Counted from the stretch's first letter, positions 35,368 to 44,914 are shown. The stretch: 64,000 nucleotides of DNA from Phycisphaerae bacterium (GCA_030432905.1 JAUILU010000002.1:324084-388083); one strand, 5' to 3'. Numbers and translations are program-made. The notes: generated by a model not told the origin, from the sequence alone.

Positions 35368-35405
35368 CCGGTCCGCTCGCCAAAGCGGGCGGACCGGCTT
35401 TGTTA
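35368..35405 (+). terminator. Rho-independent terminator after tuf
   Basis: A 13-bp stem with one G-U pair (35368-35380 with 35385-35397) and a CAAA loop is followed by CTTTGTTA. The hairpin strength is high although the U-run is short. Confidence 0.85.
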
Positions 35406-35468
35406 GACGGTGCGGCGAGGAGTCAGGTGGGCTCGTCGGGTGCAGCTAGCTGAAACGGGAGGCCCGTC

Positions 35469-35648
35469 ATGGCCAAGAAAAAAACGGCTCGAGAGAGTGT
35501 TTGGCTCCAGTGTACTGAGTGCCTCGATCTGAACTACCGCACCTCGCTGAACGTCAAGGGCGGCATGCCGGAGAAGATGAAGGACGGTATCAAGAAGTAC
35601 TCTCCTCGCCTTCGCAAGCACACACTGCACAAAGTCAAGCGTAAGTAA
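35469..35648 (+). CDS. rpmG: 50S ribosomal protein L33
   Basis: A 59-residue basic protein of the large subunit. It has the first zinc-ribbon Cys pair (LQCTECLDLNYRT, C15 and C18) and the family C-terminus (KKYSPRLRKHTLHKVKRK). The second CPxC pair that normally completes the zinc site is replaced by SPRL, so the metal site is half lost; usual L33 types have both pairs or neither. The start follows GGGAGG. Location between tuf and tRNA-Trp is standard. The gene is shorter than 60 codons but the similarity is clear. Confidence 0.95.
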   Translation: MAKKKTARESVWLQCTECLDLNYRTSLNVKGGMPEKMKDGIKKYSPRLRKHTLHKVKRK

Positions 35649-35686
35649 ACGCTGCTCCTTGTGAGCCGCGCGGTCGGAACATCTGA

Positions 35687-35760
35687 ACGCCAGTAGCTCA
35701 ATTAGGTAGAGCAGCGGATTCCAAATCCGCAGGTTAGGGGTTCGATTCCTCTCTGGCGTG
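35687..35760 (+). tRNA. tRNA-Trp (anticodon CCA)
   Basis: The acceptor arms ACGCCAG and CTGGCGT pair with G as discriminator. The anticodon loop TTCCAAA carries CCA at 35721-35723, and the T loop is GTTCGATTC. Its place between rpmG and secE is typical of many bacterial genomes. Confidence 0.97.
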
Positions 35761-35809
35761 TTACGCGGTTTCGGCGTTTGGCCGGCGCGTGGAATGAAAT
35801 GGGACGCTT

Positions 35810-36508
35810 ATGAACGTCGGCATCTACAAGCCGGGTCAGGGGTATTGGGTCCGGGTGCTGACCGCGATCTTTGCGGGTGTGCTTGTTCTGACCGGCGCGA
35901 CGTGGGCCTGGGCACAGGCGACGCGTTACCGCCCGCCGACACCGACCTGGAACGTGGGCTTGGTCGCGATCGAGGGCTCGCTGACGCCGGGCGTTCAGGT
36001 TGATATCTACGACATCGCCGATACTGGCCCCGTGCTCGTCGGCACAGCGGTCGCTGACAGCTACACGACGGGCGAGGCCCGGACGGGTGATGTGGTTCTT
36101 TCGAGCATCCAGATGCAGGGCGACAGCGCTCTTGTGACCGCGAGCCGGATCGTGGTCGAGGACATCGTCGGCCAGGATTCCGAGGCGTTCAGCGCCCAGA
36201 TCCGCCGGGGCAGCGCGATCGGCATCCCGGCGTTCGAGGTGATCTACGTTCAGGCGGCCATCGCGGGCACGATCATGCTGATCGGCGCGGTGCTGGTGTT
36301 CTACTTCGTGGGAACCAAGCGCCGGACTGTTGACTTCCTGATCGCCACCGACGGCGAGATGAAGAAGGTCAACTGGTCCACCCGCAAAGAGGTGCAGGGC
36401 TCGACGGTCGTCGTCGTGATCGCCTCGATGTTGCTGGCGATGACGATCTTCGTAGTCGACTACGGGTTCGGTGCGTTCTTCAAGCTGATCGGCGTGCTCC
36501 AGGGATGA
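35810..36508 (+). CDS. secE: SecE, preprotein translocase subunit, with large N-terminal extension
   Basis: The last 60 residues (about 172-232) are a normal SecE: TVDFLIATDGEMKKVNWSTR, then a membrane helix about 198-220. Bacterial SecE is often about 60-130 residues; here about 170 extra residues precede it, with membrane helices at about 14-36 and 143-167 and a soluble beta-rich domain between them (about 45-140). SecE clamps the SecY channel. The start has only a weak SD but no other start fits. nusG follows 69 bases downstream, as in most bacteria. Confidence 0.93.
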   Translation: MNVGIYKPGQGYWVRVLTAIFAGVLVLTGATWAWAQATRYRPPTPTWNVGLVAIEGSLTPGVQVDIYDIADTGPVLVGTAVADSYTTGEARTGDVVLSSIQMQGDSALVTASRIVVEDIVGQDSEAFSAQIRRGSAIGIPAFEVIYVQAAIAGTIMLIGAVLVFYFVGTKRRTVDFLIATDGEMKKVNWSTRKEVQGSTVVVVIASMLLAMTIFVVDYGFGAFFKLIGVLQG

Positions 36509-36577
36509 GCATGCCATAGTCGCTGGCGTGATGGTTCTTTCTGTGAGCCTTGCCGGTGAGAAGGGACTGTATTGGTC

Positions 36578-37318
36578 ATGTCAGAGCATGAAACTCCAGA
36601 GAACGAGTCGGCCCAGCAGGAAGCCACTGCCCAAGAGCAGGCTCCGAGCACCGAGGTTGCCGAGACCGAAGCGCAGTCTGCTGCTCCGTCTGAGCAGGCC
36701 CTCGACGGCAAGCCAAACGAGAAGGCCGACCTGATCGGCGATGACGAGCCGGTTCGTCACGACGGCATGGACTGGTTCGTGCTCCGTGTCGCATCCAACA
36801 AGGAGAGCTCGGTTCGCGAGACGCTGCTCCGCAAGGTGCAGATCGAGAACATGAGCCACCTGGTCAACCGCATCCTGGTGCCGATGGAGAAGACCAAGAC
36901 CATCAAGGGCGGCAAGCAGCGGATCACGCAGACCAAGCTCTACCCTGGCTACGTGTTCGTCGAGATGCGTCTCGAGGACGATGGGCGAATCCCGCAGGAC
37001 GTGTTCTTCCTGATCAAGGAGACCACGGGTGTTGGCGATTTCGTGGGTACTGCCGGGCGCCCGACGCCTTTGCAGCAGCACGAGATCGAGAAGATGCTCC
37101 AGGACAGCCGCAAGCCCGAGGACGAGCCGACGATCAAGCTCACCTTCGAGAAGGGCGAGGCGGTCACGATCAAGGAGGGTCCGTTCGAGGGCTACGAGGG
37201 CACGGTGGACGAACTGCTGCCTGAGAAGGGCCTTGTGCGTGTTCTGGTCACGATCTTCGGTCGACAGGCTCCGGTTGAGCTTGAGGAGTGGCAGATCATC
37301 AAGACCGAGGACGCCTGA
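36578..37318 (+). CDS. nusG: Transcription antitermination factor NusG
   Basis: Elongation factor that binds RNA polymerase and couples it to the ribosome or Rho. The 246-residue protein has an extra acidic leader of about 55 residues (rich in Glu, Ala, Gln), then the NGN domain (WFVLRVASNKESSVRETLLR, about 65-84; YPGYVFVEMRLEDD) and a C-terminal KOW domain (FEKGEAVTIKEGPFEGYEGT, about 189-208). An in-frame TTG at 36572 has better spacing to AAGGGA than the ATG at 36578; ATG is preferred by codon. A strong terminator follows; rplK does not. Confidence 0.95.
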   Translation: MSEHETPENESAQQEATAQEQAPSTEVAETEAQSAAPSEQALDGKPNEKADLIGDDEPVRHDGMDWFVLRVASNKESSVRETLLRKVQIENMSHLVNRILVPMEKTKTIKGGKQRITQTKLYPGYVFVEMRLEDDGRIPQDVFFLIKETTGVGDFVGTAGRPTPLQQHEIEKMLQDSRKPEDEPTIKLTFEKGEAVTIKEGPFEGYEGTVDELLPEKGLVRVLVTIFGRQAPVELEEWQIIKTEDA

Positions 37319-37347
37319 TCGGGTTCTGATGAAATGAAATCGAATCG

Positions 37348-37382
37348 CCGGCGGTCCGTGTTGGGCCGCCGGTTTCTTTTTT
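37348..37382 (+). terminator. Rho-independent terminator after nusG
   Basis: A GC-rich stem (CCGGCGG at 37348-37354 with CCGCCGG at 37366-37372, extended by three inner pairs) is followed by TTTCTTTTTT. It ends the tuf-nusG block. Confidence 0.9.
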
Positions 37383-37485
37383 GGACCACCGGGCGGGTGT
37401 GGCTGTATAGGCTGAATTGTCAGCGGGCCTATGTGAGACGGAGCGAGCGTTGGTCGAAGGTGAGAACAACCAAGAGAGTTCGGCG

Positions 37486-40400
37486 ATGCTGAGCGAGCGT
37501 CAGCGCGAGGAGCAGGCCGAGCGGGTCGCGATCTTTGAGTCGGGCGGCAAGCGGAAGAAGCGGGGCCGGAAGCGTCGGGTGCTCGCGGTCGCGGCGGTGT
37601 TGCTGCTTGTTGTGGCGTTTTTCTTGCCGCAGCTCGTTGGTGTGTTTGGCAAGGGGTTCGTCGAGTCGAAGGCGTCGTCGGCGATGGGTGTCGATGTGCG
37701 GATCGAGCGGCTCGGGCTTTCGTGGTTCGGGTCGCAGCGGGTGACGGGGCTTCGGATCGTTGACAGCAAGCTGCGCGAGGCGGCGGACGTTGACATCAAG
37801 GCGGGCAAATCGCTTGTCGGGCTGATCGCGGACTGGAAGTCGTTCGGGATGGTCGAGGTCAGCGGCGAGGTGCTGTTGGACCAGACTGAGGGCCCGCTCG
37901 CGGAGATGCTCGGCGGCGGGGCGGACGAGCCGGTCGCGGCGGAAACTTCGGGCGGCGTGCCGATGAACCTGCGCGGGTCGGTTCTGTTCAATGGGCTCGA
38001 TGTCCGCTACCGGAGTGATGACCTCGACGTCTTGGCAGAGGGCATCACGGGGAACTTCGGGATCAAGGGCGCCGATGCGTTGGGTGTGACCCTGCGCAGC
38101 GGGCGGGTTGTGTACGACGGGGCCGAGGGCGAGATCGACCTTACGGTTTCGATGAGCGGCTACGCGGACGCGTCGGGCATGCTCGATCTTGAGAAGGCGG
38201 TGCTGACGGGATCGGTCGGTGTTGTGAGCGAGGATGCGCCGCTGAGCTTTGTTGATGGGGCGGCGTCGAATAAGCGGGCGGAGTTGTCGGCGAAGTTTGA
38301 GGGCTCGCTTGCGCGCGGGTCGGCGGAGCTTTCGCACAGCTCGGCGGATTCGGAGGTTGCGCTTCCGGTTTCGTACAGGCTCGGTGACGGGGCGTATGTG
38401 ATCGAGGTGCCGACGTCGGGCCGGGCGCGGGTCGGGGGTTCGGTGGTGTCGGCGTATGCGCCCGAGCTTGCGGGGTATGTCGGCAAGGAGTTCGTGCTCG
38501 AGTCTGGCCGGGTTGTTGAGCTTGGGAAGCTGCCTGGTGTGTCGGTCGGGATCGATGAGCTTTCTGTCCGGGTGCCGACGTCGGGGGCGTTTGATCTGAA
38601 CTCGATTGTCGCGAGGCTGACGGTCGAGACGGAAGAGCTGACGGGCAAGCTCGACGGCGAGGAATGGCTGGTCGAACCGATGGCGGTTGATGTCAGCACG
38701 CGAGGCGTTCGTCGGGGCGTTGGCGTGCAGGCGGTGACGACGGCGCAGCTCGCCGACCGGCCGGCGGGTGTGTTCGTGCTCAACGCGGAACTCGAGGATG
38801 TGTTCGACGAGGCCGGGCGATTGCCAAGCGGGGCGGATGCGCTGATCGAGCGCGTGCTCGCGGGGCTCCGCGGCGGTGTTGAGGTGAACGACGTCGAGAC
38901 GGCGTTGGTCGAGTCGATCGTTGGGCCGATGCTCGCCGAGTCGGGCGTTGTGCTGAACGAGGATCTTGGCAAGACGCTCGCGTCGGAGGTGACGTTCACG
39001 GGCGGCGCAAACCAGGTGGCGCGTGTGTGGGTGACGTCGGAGAATCTGCGCGTCGGCGGCGGGTTTGTGATCGACGAGGGCGTGGTGAAGACTGACGGCT
39101 CGGGCGTCCGCGCCGAGGCGGAGTCGGTGTCGCCTTTCGTGTCGCGGATGATCGGCGTGCCCGGGCTTTTGCTGACCGGTGGAGGCCGGAGCGAGCTGTG
39201 GGTGCGGGACGTTTCTGTTGATCTGTCGCGGTTCACGGCCGAGGCGGCGAAGGACTGGAGCGCAGTCTCTGGGTTTGTTGAGCTTCGCGTTGAGCCGATG
39301 CTCGGGACTCTGGTTGACGGCGAGGAGAGCCTTGCGGTCGAGACGTCGGCGTCGGCGGTTTCGGTTGATCTGCTGGATCTGCGGAATGGCGCCTCGGTCG
39401 CGGCGGGCCTGTCGGTGCGCGTGTCGGGCGAGCCTGCGGGTGAGTTGAACGTTTCGCTTCGCGCGAAGGACGTGGTTGATGACGAGGGGGCGCTGATCGC
39501 TGGTGTGCCGACAGTCGAGGGCGAGGTCTCGCTGCGCGGCGCGAAGACGAGGCTGGCGCAGAGGCTGGTCGAGGCGCAGGGCTTTGTGCTTGAGCGGGAC
39601 CTCGGTCCTGTGGTTGATGTGGTTGCAAGGGCGAACGTTGATGCGGAGGGCGTGGTCGGGATCGATGCGACCGTGCGCGCCGAGCGCGTTGATGCGTCGG
39701 CGAGGCTGCAGATCGCGGATCGTGTGCTTTCGAGTATTGACGATGGTGTGAGTGTTCAGGTCCGCCGGGTTGGTGATCTGATCGCCAGGTGGCTGCCAGA
39801 GGGCATAACGCCGATGCAGGGCGGCGGGGTGAAGATCGGTTCGAGTGACTTTGTGTTTGCGATGGGCGAGCGCGGCGTGGACTGGTCGCGGACACGGGTG
39901 AACGCGAGCGTTGGTGTGCTCGGGGTTACGGTAAGCGATGCCGGGGGCAAGAGCTACCAGATCGAGCGGCTCGACGGCGAGGTGTCGCTTGGCGGGCAGG
40001 CGGACGGAACGGTTTCGTTTAATAGCGTGATCCAGCAGCGCGGCGAGCCCGTGCCGGCGGCGGGGCAGTTCGCACTCGTCGGGCTGGTCGATGGCGATCG
40101 GCTCGCGCTCGACGCGGTCCGGCTCGACGGGCAGATGGACATCAGCGGGTTCCCGATCTCCGCGGCGACGGAAGCGGTGGACATGGGCGCGCGCGATGTG
40201 CGTTCGCTGACTGCTGAGCTTGTCGGCAGACTGATGGACGTGACGGTCGCGGCGGACGCGGATTCGGGCAAGCTGTTTGTCTCGGTGAAGGGCGATCGGC
40301 TGACGGGTGAGGCGCAGGCGTCGCTTGTCGGCGGCGACTTTGTCGTACGGGGCGCACGGTTCGAGTCGGTGATCGGACCCGAGGTGATCGAGCAGATCAG

Positions 40401-42378
40401 GATCCGGGCCGCGCAGGCGGCGGGCAAGACCGAGCCGATGGGCGCAAGGTTTACAAAGCCCGCGAGTGTGGAGTTTGAGGTCGACGAGTTCGGCTTGCTC
40501 GAGGGCTGGGCGTTTGCGCCGAGCGGCTCGCCGGGCGTTGTGCTGAGGGCGTCGGGGCGTGTCGAGGGCGCACTGATCGAGCGCGACGGTGAGCTGGTCG
40601 AAGCGGGCGAGATCGGGCTGGCACCGATGCTGCTCGAGGGCGTGGTGCCTATCGGGAGCATTCTCGGCGGCGAGACGGCGCAGGTGTCGCTGGCTGTTTC
40701 GGGCGAGGTGGTTTCCGAGGATGTCCAGGTGGCGCTCATCACGGGCGGGCTTGATGTCGGGTTCGCGGCTGGCCAACTCGATGGGCAGTTAAAGGCGGAT
40801 CTGAGGCTTGAAGATCTCGACTGCGGTCAGATCGACGAGGTGGCGAGGCTGGACGGGTACGTAGCGGGTGTCGCGGGCGCGAGGCTCGGGGTTGATCTCG
40901 CGGTCTCGGGCGTGATGTCGGCGGGGGAGATCTCGCAACTCTTGGGCGAGGTGTCAGTCGAGAGCCCTCGGCTGAAAACGAGGTCGCCGATTCGGATCGC
41001 TGCGGACGCGGGATCGATCTGGGTTGCAGAGCCTGTGTCGCTCGGCTGGCTGATCGAGAAGGAGATTGCGACGCATCGGATTCTGGCGCAGCCGGTGGGT
41101 GCGGAGCGGATCTTTGCGACCGAGCCGATCGAGACGGAGCTGCTGATCGAGAGTTTGCGGCTGTCGTTGGGCGAGGGGAAATTTGCGCCGGGTGTGTTCG
41201 TTATTGAGGCCGAGCTTCGTTCGCCGGCGTTTATCGTGAGGGTGCCGGGCGAGTCGGGTACGCCCGAGGGTAAGGTGCACACGTACCGCGATCTTTCGAT
41301 GCGCGTGACCGGTGATTCGTCGCACATCGAGATTGACGGGACCGCGGTTGCGGACGACGGCAGGGCGGACCCGCTTGTGTTCGATGTCGATGTCAAACAC
41401 TTTGCCGACGAACGGGGGCTGGTGCATTCTGAAACGCTCACCGCGAGTGTGGATGTGCGGTCGAAGGATTCGCCGACGGCGCTGTTCGATGCGCTGCTCA
41501 ACCAGGGCGGGATGATGGCGGAGGTCATCGGTCCTGATGTGTCGCTCGATATTCACGGGACGGAGCTTCGCGCGGATTCGGGGCTGCTGCGTGTTGATCT
41601 TGCCGGGACTCGTGCGTCGGGGAATCTTGTGGGCCGGATGTTCGAGGGTCGGTTCATCGCGACGGAGCCGGCGGTGCTGACGGTTCGAGAGGTTCGTCCC
41701 GAGCTTGGTCGTTTCTTGAGCCGGGCGGTGCCTGTGATCGGGACGATCTCGAAGACCGCCGAGGACGGGCCGGCGACGCTGACGCTGAATGTGCTTGAGT
41801 TGCCGCTGGTGCGTGAGTCGGATCTCTCGCGACTGATGGCGCTCTCGGTTGAGGCGGTGGTCGATCTCGGGACGGCGCGGTTCGAGACGAGCTCGGCGTT
41901 TACGAATGTCATGAAAGCAACCGGGCAACGCGCCAAGGGTGGGATCGGTCACAAGATCAAGCCGATCCCGCTGACGATCAACAGCGGCAATCTGACCTAC
42001 CCGAGGTCGAAGATCCCGATTGGTGAATTCACGATCGAGAGCGAGGGGCATTTCAGGCTGACGGATGGGTACATGAACATCGTGACGTTTGTGCCGATGG
42101 CGGCGCTTTCTGAGGAAGCGCTCGGGAAGCTCAAGACGGGTGTGACGTCGGCGCTTGGTCGGCAGTTCCCGGGGTTCGAGTCGGCGACGATGGTGCCCTG
42201 GCGGACGAAGGGGATGCCGGGCAACCGGACGACGAAGCCCGACGTTGAGCTGCTGCTTCAGAACATCGGCGATGTGTTCAACCCGATCAAGCTGCTGGAG
42301 AACGGGCTGAATTCGGTCGGCGGTCTGCGTATCGACAGCGACGACGACAAGAAAGAAGAGAGCGACGGCGGTCAGTAG
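37486..42378 (+). CDS. AsmA/TamB-like giant envelope protein
   Basis: The 1630-residue protein has a basic cytoplasmic leader, one N-terminal membrane helix (about 32-51, VLAVAAVLLLVVAFFLPQLV) and a very long beta-rich periplasmic domain. The near-membrane sequence resembles the AsmA family (VRIERLGLSWFGSQRVTGLR). AsmA/TamB-like proteins span the periplasm and move lipids or assist outer-membrane assembly. Conserved catalytic residues are not expected. The ATG at 37486 is chosen; an in-frame TTG at 37450 with GGAG upstream is an alternative. It lies where rplK would be expected after nusG, and is separated from it by a strong terminator. Confidence 0.82.
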   Translation: MLSERQREEQAERVAIFESGGKRKKRGRKRRVLAVAAVLLLVVAFFLPQLVGVFGKGFVESKASSAMGVDVRIERLGLSWFGSQRVTGLRIVDSKLREAADVDIKAGKSLVGLIADWKSFGMVEVSGEVLLDQTEGPLAEMLGGGADEPVAAETSGGVPMNLRGSVLFNGLDVRYRSDDLDVLAEGITGNFGIKGADALGVTLRSGRVVYDGAEGEIDLTVSMSGYADASGMLDLEKAVLTGSVGVVSEDAPLSFVDGAASNKRAELSAKFEGSLARGSAELSHSSADSEVALPVSYRLGDGAYVIEVPTSGRARVGGSVVSAYAPELAGYVGKEFVLESGRVVELGKLPGVSVGIDELSVRVPTSGAFDLNSIVARLTVETEELTGKLDGEEWLVEPMAVDVSTRGVRRGVGVQAVTTAQLADRPAGVFVLNAELEDVFDEAGRLPSGADALIERVLAGLRGGVEVNDVETALVESIVGPMLAESGVVLNEDLGKTLASEVTFTGGANQVARVWVTSENLRVGGGFVIDEGVVKTDGSGVRAEAESVSPFVSRMIGVPGLLLTGGGRSELWVRDVSVDLSRFTAEAAKDWSAVSGFVELRVEPMLGTLVDGEESLAVETSASAVSVDLLDLRNGASVAAGLSVRVSGEPAGELNVSLRAKDVVDDEGALIAGVPTVEGEVSLRGAKTRLAQRLVEAQGFVLERDLGPVVDVVARANVDAEGVVGIDATVRAERVDASARLQIADRVLSSIDDGVSVQVRRVGDLIARWLPEGITPMQGGGVKIGSSDFVFAMGERGVDWSRTRVNASVGVLGVTVSDAGGKSYQIERLDGEVSLGGQADGTVSFNSVIQQRGEPVPAAGQFALVGLVDGDRLALDAVRLDGQMDISGFPISAATEAVDMGARDVRSLTAELVGRLMDVTVAADADSGKLFVSVKGDRLTGEAQASLVGGDFVVRGARFESVIGPEVIEQIRIRAAQAAGKTEPMGARFTKPASVEFEVDEFGLLEGWAFAPSGSPGVVLRASGRVEGALIERDGELVEAGEIGLAPMLLEGVVPIGSILGGETAQVSLAVSGEVVSEDVQVALITGGLDVGFAAGQLDGQLKADLRLEDLDCGQIDEVARLDGYVAGVAGARLGVDLAVSGVMSAGEISQLLGEVSVESPRLKTRSPIRIAADAGSIWVAEPVSLGWLIEKEIATHRILAQPVGAERIFATEPIETELLIESLRLSLGEGKFAPGVFVIEAELRSPAFIVRVPGESGTPEGKVHTYRDLSMRVTGDSSHIEIDGTAVADDGRADPLVFDVDVKHFADERGLVHSETLTASVDVRSKDSPTALFDALLNQGGMMAEVIGPDVSLDIHGTELRADSGLLRVDLAGTRASGNLVGRMFEGRFIATEPAVLTVREVRPELGRFLSRAVPVIGTISKTAEDGPATLTLNVLELPLVRESDLSRLMALSVEAVVDLGTARFETSSAFTNVMKATGQRAKGGIGHKIKPIPLTINSGNLTYPRSKIPIGEFTIESEGHFRLTDGYMNIVTFVPMAALSEEALGKLKTGVTSALGRQFPGFESATMVPWRTKGMPGNRTTKPDVELLLQNIGDVFNPIKLLENGLNSVGGLRIDSDDDKKEESDGGQ

Positions 42379-42387
42379 CCGGTTCGG

Positions 42388-43584
42388 TTACGACTCGCTG
42401 AGTATGTCTTTCCGGCTTTCCCAGAGATCGTCGAGGCGTTGGCTTGTTTTTGATGCAGGCGGTGAGGCGAGCTGTGAGCCGCAGGCGGTGAGCAGGTCGA
42501 TCATGCCCTGCGCATCGGCGAGGGAGATGTGCTCTCTGCCGGGCTTCGGGTCTTTGAGCGTGCCGGCTTGGGCCTCGTCGAGGTTTGCCATGTTGTGGTA
42601 GTTGCCGAGCGGGAGGCAGACGCATGTCGCGTCGAGCCCGGCGTGGCAGAAGACGGTGGCCTCGCACGCGCCGCCGGCCATGAGTTTGCGTTGCCATTTC
42701 CAGGTCGGTAGGTCGGACTGTTTCTGTGATGCGGTCGGTGTCGCTGGACCGCCCGCGATGGACTCGGCGATGCGCGCGATGTCGTCGGTGAGCCTCGGGC
42801 TGAAGATGGTGAGCCGATCGCCGACGCGGACGATGGGCCCGCCGCCGATGGGCGCTTCGGGGAAGGCCCTGCTGTTCTCGAGCGCGATGACCTTTGCGTT
42901 CTGTGGGATGGTGTTGTGCCTGACCGCGGCGAGTGCGCCGATGAAGCCGACTTCTTCGGCGCGGGTGAAGAGCAGGCGGACGTCGGCTTTGTGCTTGCCG
43001 GCTTTGCGTTCTTTGCGGATGTTGTCGAACGCGATCATCGCGCACGCGGCGGCGGCGAGGTCGTCGCAGGCGACGGTGTGCAGCTGCCCGTCGATGATCT
43101 CGGCCTTTGGCAGGAGCCAGCGGGCGATGTCGTTTGTTGTGATGTCGTCGGCGGGTTCGTCGAGCTCGCAGATGTAGTGCTTGTAGGGGCTTTCGGAGGT
43201 CGGCTCGGTTTTCTCGATGATGGTGCCGGGCAGTGAGCGGTCGTCGGCGGTGATGACCTCGATGCGTGCGTCGTTGAAGTAGTCGTCCATGACGCCGCCG
43301 CGGAAGGCGAGTTCGAGCGTGGCGGGTGCGATGATTCGTTCGACGACGAAAGCGGGGTGGTCGAGGTGCGCGGTGAAGTAAACGGGCGGGGCATCGTCCG
43401 AGGGTTCTTTGAAGCTGACGGTGAGGTTGCCCGACGGGTCGGCGGTCATCTCGATGTCGTCGCGCGAGTTGAGCCAGTCGTTGATGAACGAAACAACGCG
43501 ACCCTCACGGCCTGCGGCGGTGGGGGTCGCGGTGAGCTTGAGCATCATGTCGATGTCGGACTGCGTTGGCTGGTGATGGGTCAT
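42388..43584 (-). CDS. M42-family aminopeptidase (metallopeptidase)
   Basis: A 398-residue metalloaminopeptidase of the M42 group. Predicted metal-binding and catalytic residues are in FTAHLDHPAF (about 68-77), VACDDLAAAACA (about 170-181), RAEEVGFIGA (about 207-216) and ALENSRAF; a late His in GREHISLAD completes the site. These enzymes act on peptides in the cytoplasm as large oligomers. No signal peptide. It is convergent with the AsmA-like gene, whose stop lies nine bases away, with no obvious terminator. The upstream metzincin gene is co-directional, 25 bases away. Confidence 0.92.
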   Translation of the reverse strand: MTHHQPTQSDIDMMLKLTATPTAAGREGRVVSFINDWLNSRDDIEMTADPSGNLTVSFKEPSDDAPPVYFTAHLDHPAFVVERIIAPATLELAFRGGVMDDYFNDARIEVITADDRSLPGTIIEKTEPTSESPYKHYICELDEPADDITTNDIARWLLPKAEIIDGQLHTVACDDLAAAACAMIAFDNIRKERKAGKHKADVRLLFTRAEEVGFIGALAAVRHNTIPQNAKVIALENSRAFPEAPIGGGPIVRVGDRLTIFSPRLTDDIARIAESIAGGPATPTASQKQSDLPTWKWQRKLMAGGACEATVFCHAGLDATCVCLPLGNYHNMANLDEAQAGTLKDPKPGREHISLADAQGMIDLLTACGSQLASPPASKTSQRLDDLWESRKDILSES

Positions 43585-43609
43585 GCTTTGATGGTATGAC
43601 CCGGGATTG

Positions 43610-44914
43610 TTAGAAGCCCGGCACCGGGTTGTCGCATTCGACGAGGACGGGCTGGATGCCGCCGCCCCGGCCTTGGCCGAGGAAGTTCATGAACTCCCAG
43701 TCGTTCTGGTCGCTGAGGATGTCGCATGTGCTGTCGTCGCACGCGCCGGTGCTGCCGCAGCTTGTCGTGTTGAGGTTGCCGCAGTTGATGTTGCGAGAGA
43801 CGGTGCCGCCGTTGATTGAACCGTTCTCGTTCCAGTCGATGGGCACGCCGCAGATGCCGTCGGCTTCGACGAGCGCGTTCTCGTTGAGGTCGGGGTTGAA
43901 ACCTCTTGAGTAGTCGAGGACGCCGTCACCGAATCCGTCGCAGTTTGTGTCTACGCCGGGGAACTGGTTGTTGTAGTTGAGGATTGAGTTGTAGTTTGGT
44001 TTGCGGTTGCGGGCTTCGAAGCCGCCGTGGTGCATGCCGAAGTTGTGGCCGATCTCGTGCATGAGCGTGTTCGCGTTGTAGACGTCGTTGTCCCAGAACT
44101 GGTAGAGGGTGACGAAGAGGACGTCTGAGTAGAGGTAGGCGACGCCCGAGGAGCCGTTGGATGCGGAGTTGTATCGGTGAGTGAAGATGCCGTAGTGGAA
44201 GATGCCTTGTCTGCGCGGGTCCATGTAGGTATCGCGGTAGTTGAAGATCTCGCCGAAGTCGAGGAATTCCGGGTTGGTGCCAGCGAAGAGGAGCTGGCCC
44301 CCGTCGAAGAGTCCGCCTTGTCCGTAGTCGATGATGAAGTCCACACCGGTGATGCCGTCGGGGTTGGTCAGTGGTGCGTTGGCGAATGCGTCGGCGATTC
44401 GTGCGTACATGCCTGGGCGAGGTCTGTGTGAGTGGAAGGAGGTGTCGTGGTTGTCTTCTGTCCAGTCGATTTCGATGAAGACGGTTTTGTGGTTCGGGTT
44501 TGCGCCCATGCCGGGCAGGTTGAGTCCGTCCTCGGTGCCGTAGGCCTCGTCGCCGTCGAGGATGTTGTCGCCGTCGGAGTCGGGGTGGTTCGGGTCGGTT
44601 CCTGTTGCGAAGTCGCGGTAGAAGAGCCCGGTGTTGTTCTCGTAGATGTTGGGGATGCGGTCGCCGTCGCTGTCGTTGAAGTTGCATCCGGCGTTGTAGT
44701 TTCCGATCCACGCGCTGAAGTCGGTGGGTGTGATGATGCCGTCGCCGTTCTGGTCGGCGATGTCGGTATCCATCGCGTTGTAGGCGGAGACCCACGCCGA
44801 GAAGTCGGTCGGTGAGAGCTGGCCGTCAACGTTGGTGTCGGCCGGGCACGGGTGTGACTGAGCCGCGGCGGTGGACGCGGCGGCAGCGATTGCGATAACG
44901 GCGAGCAGTTTCAA
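43610..44914 (-). CDS. Secreted metzincin-like zinc protease with dockerin-like repeats
   Basis: The 434-residue protein has a signal peptide (about 1-18), two dockerin-like repeats directly after it (NVDGQLSPTDFSAWVSAYN, QNGDGIITPTDFSAWIGNYN, about 28-74), TSP3-like calcium stretches (DSDGDRIPNIYENN) and a zinc-protease domain. The zinc motif is HEIGHNFGMHHGG (about 286-298), an intact HExxHxxGxxH; the downstream turn reads SILNYN, so the usual Met is Leu. Outside the zinc motif the family is not clear. The placement of dockerin-like repeats before the catalytic domain is unusual. Likely extracellular. Confidence 0.85.
   Translation of the reverse strand: MKLLAVIAIAAAASTAAAQSHPCPADTNVDGQLSPTDFSAWVSAYNAMDTDIADQNGDGIITPTDFSAWIGNYNAGCNFNDSDGDRIPNIYENNTGLFYRDFATGTDPNHPDSDGDNILDGDEAYGTEDGLNLPGMGANPNHKTVFIEIDWTEDNHDTSFHSHRPRPGMYARIADAFANAPLTNPDGITGVDFIIDYGQGGLFDGGQLLFAGTNPEFLDFGEIFNYRDTYMDPRRQGIFHYGIFTHRYNSASNGSSGVAYLYSDVLFVTLYQFWDNDVYNANTLMHEIGHNFGMHHGGFEARNRKPNYNSILNYNNQFPGVDTNCDGFGDGVLDYSRGFNPDLNENALVEADGICGVPIDWNENGSINGGTVSRNINCGNLNTTSCGSTGACDDSTCDILSDQNDWEFMNFLGQGRGGGIQPVLVECDNPVPGF

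Noticed and set aside
37429..40776. Antisense frame of 1115 codons inside the AsmA-like gene
   Set aside because: Arg/His/Pro-rich with no domain; the sense strand has a membrane helix and a sustained beta-rich domain.
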